DNA from: Mesosutterella multiformis
Lineage (GTDB): Bacteria; Pseudomonadota; Gammaproteobacteria; Burkholderiales; Burkholderiaceae_F
Direction of reading: 5' to 3'
Length of the DNA: 64,000 nucleotides
NCBI RefSeq assembly: GCF_003402575.1
Contig: NZ_BGZJ01000002.1
Location: 496,001-560,000 of the forward strand
In this document: positions 27,876-36,900 of the stretch, piece after piece
Numbering within the stretch: the stretch's first letter is position 1
Layout: every line of letters begins with the position of its first letter
Translations under genes and position numbers: made by a program
Notes under the pieces: model-generated
The model's input: only the letters and a program-made list of their open reading frames with translations
What the model was told of the DNA's origin: nothing
The model's database searches: none

Positions 27876-29276
27876 TTAGGCGAGGCTCTCCAGCATCGAC
27901 GCGGCGTCATCAGACCCCAGGTCCGCGGCCTTCTTCACGAGCGCCTTCCCCTTCTCGCGGTCCAGAGCGATCACGGTGCCTGAGAGGTAAGCGAGCCCGA
28001 GGTTCAGCGTCCCGTAGGGATCGTTCGCCTCAGCGGCCTTTTCAAGGAACGGGATGCCGTCCTTCTTCATCTCGTCCCCAAGCTTCCCGTTCACAAGCAG
28101 GCTCCCGAAGAATCCCATCGCTTCCGGGAATCCGCCCTTAGCGCCTTCCGATATCCAGAAGACACCGAGTTCCGGGTCCGGCGGCACGCCGATCCCATTC
28201 AGGTAGCAGAACCCGAGGAGATATTCGCCTTCGGGGTACTTCGCCTGAGCGGCCGCGAAGTACCAGCGGAAGGCGCGCGCCGGATCCTGCTTCACCTGCC
28301 AGCCGGTTTCGTACGCCCGTCCGAGCACCACGGCGCATTCAGGGATCCCCTGAAGGGCCGGGGTAAAGAGGGAGGCGAGCTGACGGCGGGTCGCCTCAGG
28401 GAGGTCCGCCGGAATGCCGGCATCCGCCGCCTCAGTCTGCGACTGCACGGGCCCCATTTCTTTCAGGAGATCCACGAAAAGCCGGTTCGCCCGGACACCC
28501 TCGGATTCTTTAAGCGTCTTCCGGAGCCCGGCAAGAATCGCGCCGGCACGGACGTCGCCCGCGGCTTCAGAAAAGATCGACCAGGCGGCCGCCTTCACGG
28601 CGTCCTTCGGGATACCGATCCCGTAAGCGAGCGCCCGGGCGTACCAGTAGCGGGAGTCGAGGTCACCGGCCCGTGCCGCCTTCTGGAAGAGATCTGTCGC
28701 CCGCTCAAAATCCTGCGGCACACCATCCCCCGTCGAAAGCGCGATCGCGAGGTTTCGGATTGAGGCCGGGTCACCGGCTTCCTCTGCCCGCTTAAGCCAC
28801 ATCACGGATTCGGGCTCGTTCTTCTCGACCCCGTTCCCTTCCTTCAGCATCCGGGCGTAAAGCGCCATCCCTTTCGGGTAACCGGCTTCGGCTGAGCGCT
28901 TGATGAACCCCACGCCCTTCTCTCCGTTCTTCGGAATCCCGATTCCCTGAAGGAACGCGATACCGACCTGGAAAAGCGCCTTCGGGTGACCCGCGTCCGC
29001 CGCGGTCTTGAGGAACGTCCATCCTTCCGGGTCCGGGGTTCCGGTCGCGAACCCGGAGATCAGGTTCCAGCCGTACTCCGTCGCGGCGTCCTTATCTCCC
29101 GACTCCGCTTTCGCTTTGAGGTCGGAAAGTTCAGATTCAAACGACCGGTTCTCCGCGTCACTCAGGAGCTTCGAGCGGATCGCTTCCGCCGCCGCGTGAA
29201 TCCGGCGCTTCAGCTCATTCATTTCGTGCTCCTGCGCCTTGCGGTCCAAAACCGCCTTTTCGTTCTCTTCTGCCAT
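27876..29276 (-). CDS. Sel1/TPR-like repeat protein
   Basis: The 466-aa protein begins with a charged, probably coiled-coil region (about 1-60: EENEKAVLDRKAQEHEM, ELKRRIHAAAEAIRSKL) and continues with a chain of Sel1-like repeats (A-x-x-G-x-x-x-A units such as AAEAGYPKGMALYARMLKEG and ARAGDLDSRYWYARALAYG). Such solenoids mediate protein contacts; the partner is unknown. No signal peptide is seen. I use the ATG at 29274-29276, preceded by AAGGAGG. Its last 77 codons are duplicated at 26257-26486. Confidence 0.88.
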   Translation of the reverse strand: MAEENEKAVLDRKAQEHEMNELKRRIHAAAEAIRSKLLSDAENRSFESELSDLKAKAESGDKDAATEYGWNLISGFATGTPDPEGWTFLKTAADAGHPKALFQVGIAFLQGIGIPKNGEKGVGFIKRSAEAGYPKGMALYARMLKEGNGVEKNEPESVMWLKRAEEAGDPASIRNLAIALSTGDGVPQDFERATDLFQKAARAGDLDSRYWYARALAYGIGIPKDAVKAAAWSIFSEAAGDVRAGAILAGLRKTLKESEGVRANRLFVDLLKEMGPVQSQTEAADAGIPADLPEATRRQLASLFTPALQGIPECAVVLGRAYETGWQVKQDPARAFRWYFAAAQAKYPEGEYLLGFCYLNGIGVPPDPELGVFWISEGAKGGFPEAMGFFGSLLVNGKLGDEMKKDGIPFLEKAAEANDPYGTLNLGLAYLSGTVIALDREKGKALVKKAADLGSDDAASMLESLA

Positions 29277-29494
29277 CACCGTCCTCCTTCTAAGCCGGGG
29301 AAAATCGAGCGGCCGCGGATATGTATTGTTACAGCCGTCAGCGGCTATTTTACGTAGAAATGCCTAGAAGAAACGGGCGGACACAAGTGAGGTGAACTGT
29401 TGCTCTTTTCTCACAGCAGTTTGCGTCCCGATCATTAGAGTATTTCTCAACAGAACTTCTGAATCCTTCAGAAGAAGTGATGGAGATAAACATC

Positions 29495-29767
29495 ATGAAA
29501 CGCCGTGCTCTTCTTGCTATTCTCGCCGCGGCCCCGATCGCGGCCTTCGCGAAGGACCATCGCCCGGGCGACGTCCCTCCGTCTCCTCCCGCAGGCGGCA
29601 ATCCCCCGCCGCCCCCGCGCCCGAGGAAGCATCATCGTCCGGAGCCGCCGCCTCCCCCGAAGCATCACCATGAGCGGCACCACCGGAAGGATCGTCCGGC
29701 GCCCCCGCCCCCGAAGGGACCGAACGGCCCTCAGGGCCCGCAGGGTCCGGGCCCGAAGCGTCCCTGA
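29495..29767 (+). CDS. Small secreted proline/histidine-rich protein
   Basis: The 90-aa protein has a clear signal peptide (MKRRALLAILAAAPIAAFA, cut before KDHRPGD). The mature part is nearly all P, H, R, K and G, with PPPPP runs and histidine clusters (KHHRPEPPPPPKHHHERHH). It ends in GPQGPQGPGPKRP. A periplasmic disordered or metal-binding role is possible from the histidines; that is inference. GGAG lies 9 nt before the ATG, and a very strong terminator follows, so it is a stand-alone gene. Confidence 0.7.
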   Translation: MKRRALLAILAAAPIAAFAKDHRPGDVPPSPPAGGNPPPPPRPRKHHRPEPPPPPKHHHERHHRKDRPAPPPPKGPNGPQGPQGPGPKRP

Positions 29768-29797
29768 TAGCCTCCCGTAACTTCTGAATGGAAAAAA

Positions 29798-29841
29798 CAG
29801 ACGGCGGAACTGCCTTTAAAGCGGTTCCGCCGTCTGCGTTT
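29798..29841 (+). terminator. Strong terminator after the Pro/His-rich gene
   Basis: CAGACGGCGGAACTGC pairs with GCGGTTCCGCCGTCTG with one mismatch, around a short loop, then CGTTTGTC. It probably also serves the EamA gene converging from the right. Confidence 0.8.
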
Positions 29842-29878
29842 GTCTGGGGGATCTGTAGGACTGTTCTTTACGCCCGGA

Positions 29879-30766
29879 TCAATGTCCCTTCTGAGCGACG
29901 ATGAGGCCTACAAAGATCGTCACGATGCCGGCGATCGCGAGCGGCGGGAGCGTCTCGTGAAGGAACACCACGGAGAGAAGCACCGTGATCAGCGGCTGTG
30001 CGTAGAGGAAGAGAGAGGTCTTCGCGATGCCAAGCGACTCCACAGCGCCCGTCCACGTCGCGTAGCAGAGCGCGGAAGCGAACACGCCAAGGAACGCGAG
30101 TCCCATGAAGACTCCCGGATCCGTGAGAGTCGAGAGTGAGATCTTCGACCCGAACCCGATATCAAAGGGCAGCATGATGAGAACGCCGAAGAAGAATGTC
30201 CAGGCGGTCATCGGAATGATCTTGAAGCCGCGTTCCGAGAGCTTCCGGCTCACCACGCAGTAGAGCGGCCAGGCGAAACACGCGAGAAAGGCGAGCAGGT
30301 CGCCGAGCGGACTCACGGCCCCCAGCTTATCGGTCGCGAGCGTAAGGCACGCCGACCCCGCGACCGCGATCGCGGAACCGATAAAGAACTGGCGCTTCAG
30401 CGGCACGTCCCGGAAGAAGAACCACATCACGAGCACATTCGTGATCGGGATCAGGGACACAATAACCCCGACGTTTGCCGCCTGCGTAAAGTAAAGCGCG
30501 CAGTTTTCAAGCGTGAAGTAAGCGGCGACACCAGTCGCGCCGGACGCGATGAAGAGCTTCAGGTCGGATCGCTCCTGAATCATCAGCGACTGCCCGGTCG
30601 CCTTCGCGACCGCCGCGAGAATCAGAAAGCCGATCGTAAAACGGGTGACCAGAACGTCAATCGCCGTGAGTTCCGACATCACGCCTTTTGTGACGACATA
30701 GGTCGCGCCCCAGACCGTGATTGTCGTTAGCGCCATCAGGACGCCGCGTAAAGTCTTTGATTGCAT
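29879..30766 (-). CDS. EamA-family (DMT superfamily) transporter
   Basis: The 295-aa membrane protein has ten hydrophobic helices in two EamA repeats (TTITVWGATYVVTKG in the first helix; FLGVFASALCYATWTGAVESLG in the second half). Such proteins export small metabolites or amino acids; the substrate cannot be assigned. It is transcribed divergently from a second EamA gene at 30921. No strong ribosome binding site is visible. Confidence 0.88.
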   Translation of the reverse strand: MQSKTLRGVLMALTTITVWGATYVVTKGVMSELTAIDVLVTRFTIGFLILAAVAKATGQSLMIQERSDLKLFIASGATGVAAYFTLENCALYFTQAANVGVIVSLIPITNVLVMWFFFRDVPLKRQFFIGSAIAVAGSACLTLATDKLGAVSPLGDLLAFLACFAWPLYCVVSRKLSERGFKIIPMTAWTFFFGVLIMLPFDIGFGSKISLSTLTDPGVFMGLAFLGVFASALCYATWTGAVESLGIAKTSLFLYAQPLITVLLSVVFLHETLPPLAIAGIVTIFVGLIVAQKGH

Positions 30767-30920
30767 GTCAGTTATTAATTTTCGTTAAGCCAGCCATTAT
30801 CGCAGATATTGCCCAGGCGCTTCAGATGGCATCCCCTCTCCCGCCTCACCCGCTGTCCCGTCCCCCCATTCAGAGGACTACACTTCAGCGTCTTTCTGTT
30901 TTTCACTTGTTTTATCTGCC

Positions 30921-31859
30921 ATGCCGTCCACACCTGCCGTCCGCCGTCCGATTGATCTGCGCGCGTTTCTGATCTGTGTCGCGCTGAGTTTCACCTGGGG
31001 CCTGCAGCAGGTCGCAATCAAGGCGGCTGCCCCGAATATCAGCCCGATGCTGCAGGTGGGGATCCGCTCTGGCGTTTCCGCCCTCCTTCTTCTCCTCACA
31101 AATCACTTCTGGCTTCACGAAAAGTGGGGGCATGAGGTGAAGCTCCGAGACGCGATTCTGGTGGGTCTCGGTTTTGTCGGTGAATTTTTCTTTGTGTCAG
31201 AAGGCCTCCGCTTTACATCCGCCGCCCACATGTCGGTGCTTCTCTACACGTCTCCTTTCTTCGCCGCGATCGGACTCTCAATCAAGCTTCCCGAAGAACG
31301 GCTCTCGGTGATTCAGTGGGCAGGGCTCTTAACCGCTTTCCTCGGGATCGCGGTGGCGTTCCTCGTCCCCGCGCTTCTCTCGAAAGAAACACTTGAAGGA
31401 AGCGGCTGGATTCTCGGAGACATCCTTGGGCTTGGCTCCGGACTCTCCTGGGGGTTCACGACGATTATGCTCCGGACAACCTCGATGAATAACGCGCCGC
31501 CCTCCCTCATGCTTTTCGCGCAGCTCTTCATGGCGTTTGTGATCCTTACGCCGCTCGCGTTTATCACGGGACAGACGACGTTCCACAATTCGCTCGTCGG
31601 GTGGTCTAGTCTCCTCTTCCAGGCGGTGATCGTCTCTTACGCGAGTTACCTCGTCTGGAACTTCCTCTTGAAGCAATACCTCGCGGCGCGCCTCGGGGTG
31701 CTCGTCTTCATGACCCCGATCTTCGGCGTCATTCTCTCGGTGCTCCTCCTTGGAGAATCGGTCGGCATGCCGTTTGTCTTCGGGTCGCTTCTCGTGCTTG
31801 CCGGCCTCCTTCTCATGCAGGCGAAGACAATTCTGCTGGTTAAGAAGCACAGTTCTTAA
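30921..31859 (+). CDS. EamA-family (DMT superfamily) transporter
   Basis: The 312-aa protein has ten hydrophobic helices, starting with VALSFTWGLQQVAIKAAAP and including the second-repeat segment YASYLVWNFLLKQYLAARLG. It is distinct from the divergent EamA protein at 29879, so this is not a recent duplication. A terminator follows. Confidence 0.88.
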   Translation: MPSTPAVRRPIDLRAFLICVALSFTWGLQQVAIKAAAPNISPMLQVGIRSGVSALLLLLTNHFWLHEKWGHEVKLRDAILVGLGFVGEFFFVSEGLRFTSAAHMSVLLYTSPFFAAIGLSIKLPEERLSVIQWAGLLTAFLGIAVAFLVPALLSKETLEGSGWILGDILGLGSGLSWGFTTIMLRTTSMNNAPPSLMLFAQLFMAFVILTPLAFITGQTTFHNSLVGWSSLLFQAVIVSYASYLVWNFLLKQYLAARLGVLVFMTPIFGVILSVLLLGESVGMPFVFGSLLVLAGLLLMQAKTILLVKKHSS

Positions 31860-31883
31860 GAAACTCATCCCCCTGATTCACCA

Positions 31884-31919
31884 AAAGCTGCCGGAATCTC
31901 CGGCAGCTTTTATTTTTTC
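31884..31919 (+). terminator. EamA gene terminator
   Basis: AAAGCTGCCGG pairs with CCGGCAGCTTT around AATCT, followed by TATTTTTT. Confidence 0.85.
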
Positions 31920-32237
31920 CGGGAAACAAAAATCTCTGCTTTTTCTCAATCTGGTTCCTGTGTTCAGTTGATCCTGTTCGCTGTATGCCGGACAATAAGG
32001 AATCTGCGCCTTCACTGATGGCTATTAGTGCCTATTGCGGCTGAATTCTGCCCCTATCCGGTGTGAATCAATAACCGTAACTCTGCCCTCAGGGAAGCCT
32101 GGAGCGGCCGCGACCAAAACCACAGCGTGTTTTGTATTCCTGCCGCCCCTAAACCAAACACTTTTCACGAGGCAGACGTTTTTTTCTGTCTGCGGAGCCG
32201 CACCATGGATATTTTCGAGTTCAGAGACCGCGGTGAG
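31920..32237. other. Gap before the IS3 element, no gene recognised
   Basis: About 320 bp between the EamA terminator and the IS3 left end. A minus frame of about 100 codons exists but has no ribosome binding site and no family features. The stretch may contain what was upstream of the helicase gene before the IS3 arrived. Confidence 0.35.
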
Positions 32238-32292
32238 TGTCAAATGATCTTTCGCCGAAATTGTTCGTAAAAAAATAGGTTGCAGTGTTTGT

Positions 32293-33255
32293 TCAAGCAG
32301 CCCCCGGCAAACGCTTTTCCTCAAGCTGTCCATTTTCGGGGTTAAGCCATACCCTGCCGATCGGAGTGCAGTTCAGCACGGAATCGCCGATCCAGCGCTC
32401 CGGGTGGTTTCTGCGAGCCTCCAGCATCGTTTCCCTGCGTCGGCGCAGCACCTCCGCATCTTCGCAGCGGTAACGCTGTCTGGGTGTAACCATTCGGATG
32501 CCGCGATGTCTGTGGTGCTCGTTGTAATGTTCCACAAAACTTTGCACCCATTGTTCAGCTTCCTCGACGCTGTTAAAGCCGTCTCGGGGATACAGGCAAT
32601 CGCCGCTGTACTTAAGCGTACGGAAAAAGGACTCAGAATACGGGTTGTCGTTACTGACTCGCGGACGGCTGTGCGAGAAGATAATTCCGTTCTTCTCAAG
32701 CAAAGCCATAGTGGGCGCGGCTTTCATGCTCGCGCCATTGTCTGAATGCACGACAAGCTGTCCGGGCCTGATTCCATATTTTCTGAAGGCATCTCCGAGA
32801 AAGCGCACGGCAAAATCAGCATTGTCTGCGTCGAACACCCTGGCACTCACAACCATACGGCTATAGACGTCGACAATGACGTACGCGTAGTAGAACCTGC
32901 CCGTGTAAGTGCTGGAGCGAAGATAGGTGATGTCCCAGGTCCATACTTCATTAGGCTTCTCCGCGCTGTAAGCGGTCGGCCTGCTGCGGAGACGGGCTTT
33001 CCGGGTGGGAGCGCGGCGCGCGTTCAATCCCCGCGCTCTGAAAAGACGGTAAAGCGTAGAGAGAGAACACCAGTACTCCTTGTTTTCATCCAGAAGCTTG
33101 TAGAAAGCCTGCGTCAGGCTGAGATCGCGCACATCCTCCCGACAGAATCGCTCCACGATCTGCTCCCGCAAATCCTCCGGGATTTGCCGGGAGCTCGTAA
33201 AATTGCTCCGGTCGAGCCGTCCATCGCCATCAGGGGCATGCCGCCAGTTTTGCAA
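32293..33255 (-). CDS. IS3-family transposase OrfB (DDE integrase)
   Basis: The 320-aa rve-type integrase carries the DDE triad in WTWDITYL, VVHSDNGA and NDNPYSESFFRTLK. The frame is open upstream beyond this TTG to about 33365, with an HTH-like piece (GLSQRLSCEAVGITPRTLQNW). OrfB is therefore probably made as an OrfAB fusion by -1 frameshifting near the end of orfA (GGGGGGAAAAGG on the coding strand) rather than from a separate start. Confidence 0.9.
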   Translation of the reverse strand: MQNWRHAPDGDGRLDRSNFTSSRQIPEDLREQIVERFCREDVRDLSLTQAFYKLLDENKEYWCSLSTLYRLFRARGLNARRAPTRKARLRSRPTAYSAEKPNEVWTWDITYLRSSTYTGRFYYAYVIVDVYSRMVVSARVFDADNADFAVRFLGDAFRKYGIRPGQLVVHSDNGASMKAAPTMALLEKNGIIFSHSRPRVSNDNPYSESFFRTLKYSGDCLYPRDGFNSVEEAEQWVQSFVEHYNEHHRHRGIRMVTPRQRYRCEDAEVLRRRRETMLEARRNHPERWIGDSVLNCTPIGRVWLNPENGQLEEKRLPGAA

Positions 33256-33362
33256 TGTACGCGGAGTAATTCCAACTGCTTCGCAGGACAGCCTCTGCGA
33301 CAGTCCCAGCGATTGACCGAAATCGACCAGTGAAATAATTTCCTGACGATCCTGGGCACTGA

Positions 33363-33884
33363 TCAGTTTTCCTTTTCCCCCCAGATCGCCTCGGCTTTTT
33401 TTGACAGCATCAGCATCGTCGCAGCATCAGCCAATGCTTTGTCTTTTCTGGAAATTTCCTGAGCCTGTCTTGCGTTTTCCTTCTTGAGCTCGGTAATAGC
33501 GGAAGCCTGGGCTTCATGCTGTCTCTTGTCTACGGCATCCGGGTGTTTGCTGAACCATTCGGCCCAGGCGTCCACAGTGGATGCGAGATAGCCGTGTTTA
33601 CGGCAGTATTGACCGAAGTCAGTCTCGCTCAGGAATGCTTTGGCGTTGACAGCGGTATGGGCTTGCAGGTAGGTCACACCCTTAGGAAGCTTAAGGTCGG
33701 CCATGGGCTTGGAAATTCCTGTGTTAGGCAGCGTGACGCAGTCTGATTTCTCTTTTGCCTTCTCGAGCCAGTACCTGATTGTTGATTTGCCTATCGAGTA
33801 CTGAACGGAGGCTTCAGAGATTCGAAGCTCTTTGCTCAGAATGCGGGCCACGAGGTTATCTATAAACTCCTGCGAATATCGCAT
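33363..33884 (-). CDS. IS3-family OrfA
   Basis: The 173-aa DNA-binding subunit has an N-terminal helix-turn-helix (SEASVQYSIGKSTIRYWLEKA) and a C-terminal coiled coil (ITELKKENARQAQEISRKDKALADAATML), typical of IS3 OrfA proteins. It is longer than the usual 90-120 aa, with an extra middle region. It overlaps the upstream extension of the orfB frame through a G/A-rich slippery site. Confidence 0.88.
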   Translation of the reverse strand: MRYSQEFIDNLVARILSKELRISEASVQYSIGKSTIRYWLEKAKEKSDCVTLPNTGISKPMADLKLPKGVTYLQAHTAVNAKAFLSETDFGQYCRKHGYLASTVDAWAEWFSKHPDAVDKRQHEAQASAITELKKENARQAQEISRKDKALADAATMLMLSKKAEAIWGEKEN

Positions 33885-33938
33885 GTTTTACCACTCCATG
33901 TAAGACTGAAAGAGTGGCGAAAGTTATTTTGACAGATA

Positions 33939-36900
33939 ATGGACCGCTTGATTGAAAGCTACAAATCCTTCAGTCGGAGTTTTACGAAGATTGAATCCGA
34001 GGATATCCGGGAGAAAGTGAATGAGGAGCTAAAGGCCTACTGGCCTGAGCCGCTGATTCAGATCAACCCCTGCTACCAGACGGACAGAACCGTTCAGGAG
34101 TTCTGTGACCATCACGTGCTGCATCCGGAGTGCGGCGCGATTTTCCGAGATAAACACGGAAAGTCGCTCAGGCTTTATCTCCATCAGGCCCAGGCAATCG
34201 AGTTCGCGAGAAAGAAAGAGTCTTACATCGTGACGACCGGCACCGGCTCCGGTAAGTCGCTTGCCTTCTTTATTCCGATCATCAATCGGATCCTTGAAGA
34301 AAAAGCGACCGATCCGAAACCTCGCACCCGGGCGATCATCCTCTACCCGATGAACGCGCTCGCGAATTCGCAGAAGGAAGAAATTGAGAAGTTCCTGACG
34401 AACCCCGGGCACCCGACGCCGCTCACCGTGGCGCGCTACACGGGGCAGGAAACCGAGGCCGAGCGTGAGGTGCTCCGCACGAATCCGCCGGACATCCTGC
34501 TCACGAACTACATGATGCTGGAACTCGTCCTCATGCGTTCTCCCGATCGCCCGATCGTACAGAACTGCGAGGGGCTTGAGTTCCTGGTGCTCGACGAACT
34601 CCATACGTATCGCGGCCGTCAGGGCGCCGATGTCGCGCTCCTTGTCCGCCGCCTCCGCTCGCAGCTGAAAGCGGACCACCTGATCTGCATCGGGACGTCC
34701 GCCACGATGTCCTCCGCCCCCGAACGGTCTGAACAGAACCGGGCGGTGTCTGAAGTGGCATCGAAGATTTTCGGTACCCGGATTGACGCAAACCACGTCG
34801 TGAACGAAACCCTGCAGGGGGTGACGGACGCGGTGGAAGTGGACAAAATCAGCCAGGCGGATCTGCATAGAGAAGTGGTATCCGCAGCGTCTGCCCACCT
34901 GAAGCCACTCGACTTTGAGGGCTTCAAGAAGAACCCGCTCGCCGAGTGGCTTGAGCGGAAGCTGAGCATCACGGATCGCTTTACCCGCGCGATGCCGCAG
35001 TCAGTCACAACGATTGTGGAGCATCTGTCGGAAGCCGCCGGCACGGACCCTGAAACCACGGAGAAAGCGCTGAAGCACTTCCTCTCTCAGTTCGGAACGG
35101 AAAACTCAATCCGAACGCCTGAAGGTCGGAATCCATTCCCCTTCAAGCTCCATCAGTTCATCAGCGGTCCGGGAAAGGTTTATGTGACGCTTGGGGAACC
35201 TGGCAAACGCACGATCACGCTTGACGGGCAGACCTCTGTCGCGGATCCCGAGGACTCGAATAAGCGCATTCCGCTTTTCGAAGCTTATTTCTGCCGTGAC
35301 TGCGGTCAGGAATACATCCCGGTCTGGATTACGCGCACAAACGAAGGCGCGGTCGTGAATGTCAAACCCCGCTCGATGGATGAGATGCGGGCTGGGGATA
35401 GCACGAGTTACGGCTACATCTGCCCGGTGACCGAGGGGCAGCTCTTCACGGGCGAAATTACTGATCTCCCGGATGAATGGCTGGATCCGAAAAATTCCGA
35501 GCGGGTAAAGACTTCCCGTCGGAAGGATATCCCGCAGCGTCTCACGCTTTCTCCTGAAGGCTTCAGCTCTGGGATCGGCACCGATTTCTGGCTCCTCACG
35601 GGAAAATTCAAGATCTGCGTGAACTGCCTTCACACCTATTCCGCAAACGGGCGCGATAAGCACCGCCTCACCGGACTTTCCGGCGAAGGCCGCAGCTCCG
35701 CGACCACGATCATCAGCCTTCAGATCCTGCGGCAGCTTTACGACATGCCGCTTTCAGATGACAAACATAAGGCGTTCCGGAAGCTCCTCGGTTTCTCCGA
35801 TAACCGTCAGGACACGGCGCTCCAGGCGGGGCACTTTAATGACTTCGTGAGCCAATTGATTCTCCGAAGCGGTCTCATCCGGGCGCTCGAAAATGAAACC
35901 GAGCCAAAGCGCCTTCCCGAGATCGTGGACGCCATCTGCACGGTGTTCCGCTTTAATGATGAGAAAGACGAAGCCGCGAAACGCGAGTATTTGCTGAAAC
36001 CAGATACCACAACCGGGCAGCTCCTCACGAAGGCGCTGTCCGCCCTTCGCTTCTCGCTCTCCTTCCAGCTCCTGAATGAACTCCAGGATCGCGGTCTCTA
36101 TACGAGCCCGAGTCTTGAGCGGCTGCACCTCCTTTCCGTGAGTTACGAGGGGCTGGAGAACTTCTGCAGGGACGGCGCGAATTTCGGCTCGAACGGAGCA
36201 CTTCTCGAATTGGGGCCCCAGAAACGATTCACGCTTGTTAAGCGGTTCCTGGATGAGGTCCGGCACCGTCTCTGCATCTCGTCGATCTATTTCGATCCGA
36301 AGGAGCAGGACACGGCCCGTGCCCGTGAGTACGGTCTTCTCACGCCCCGCTGGAGCTTCTCGTCCCTCTCCCCTGAGTCTCACCATCAGACGGTGGGAAC
36401 CGCGTTTGTTCTGAATACGAACGACCGGAAAGCCTGGAGCTTCGGGGGCACCGTGAAATTCACGGAGAAGTCGGGCATTATCCCGACACTCGGGAAGCTC
36501 GATATCTGGGACGGGATCAAGGACGATACCGGCGCCGTCATCCGCTCTAACCGTCAGGCCATGCATGAACTGCTCGTCGATATGACGAAGGCGCTCTGTC
36601 AGGGCGGGTATCTGAAACCGACGCAGACCAAAGAAGGCACTTACTATCAGCTTGTCGACAGCTGCGTCCTCTGGAGCAAGTCGAAGGAACCGACAGACGA
36701 AAAGTTCAATTCCTATTACCGTACTCTCTACCTCGATGTCGCGGACACGATGGCGACGGACGGTCAGGCACTTTTTGACTTTGAGGCGGAAGAGCATACC
36801 GCTCAGGTATCCGCGGAGGAGCGTCAGGATCTTGAAATCCGATTCCGGGGCGGTCCCGAGGATGAGAAGAAGTGGAATGAGCTCCACGCCGGGGTGCCTT

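Larger units (their letters stand above)
32238..33934 (-). mobile_element. IS3-family insertion sequence
   Basis: The ends are related inverted repeats: TGTCAAATGATCTTTCGCC at 32238-32256 and, in reverse complement, TGTCAAAATAACTTTCGCC at 33916-33934. It encodes orfA and orfB on the minus strand. No clear target duplication was found. The right end stops 4 bp before the ATG of the large helicase gene and must have separated it from its original promoter. Confidence 0.8.
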
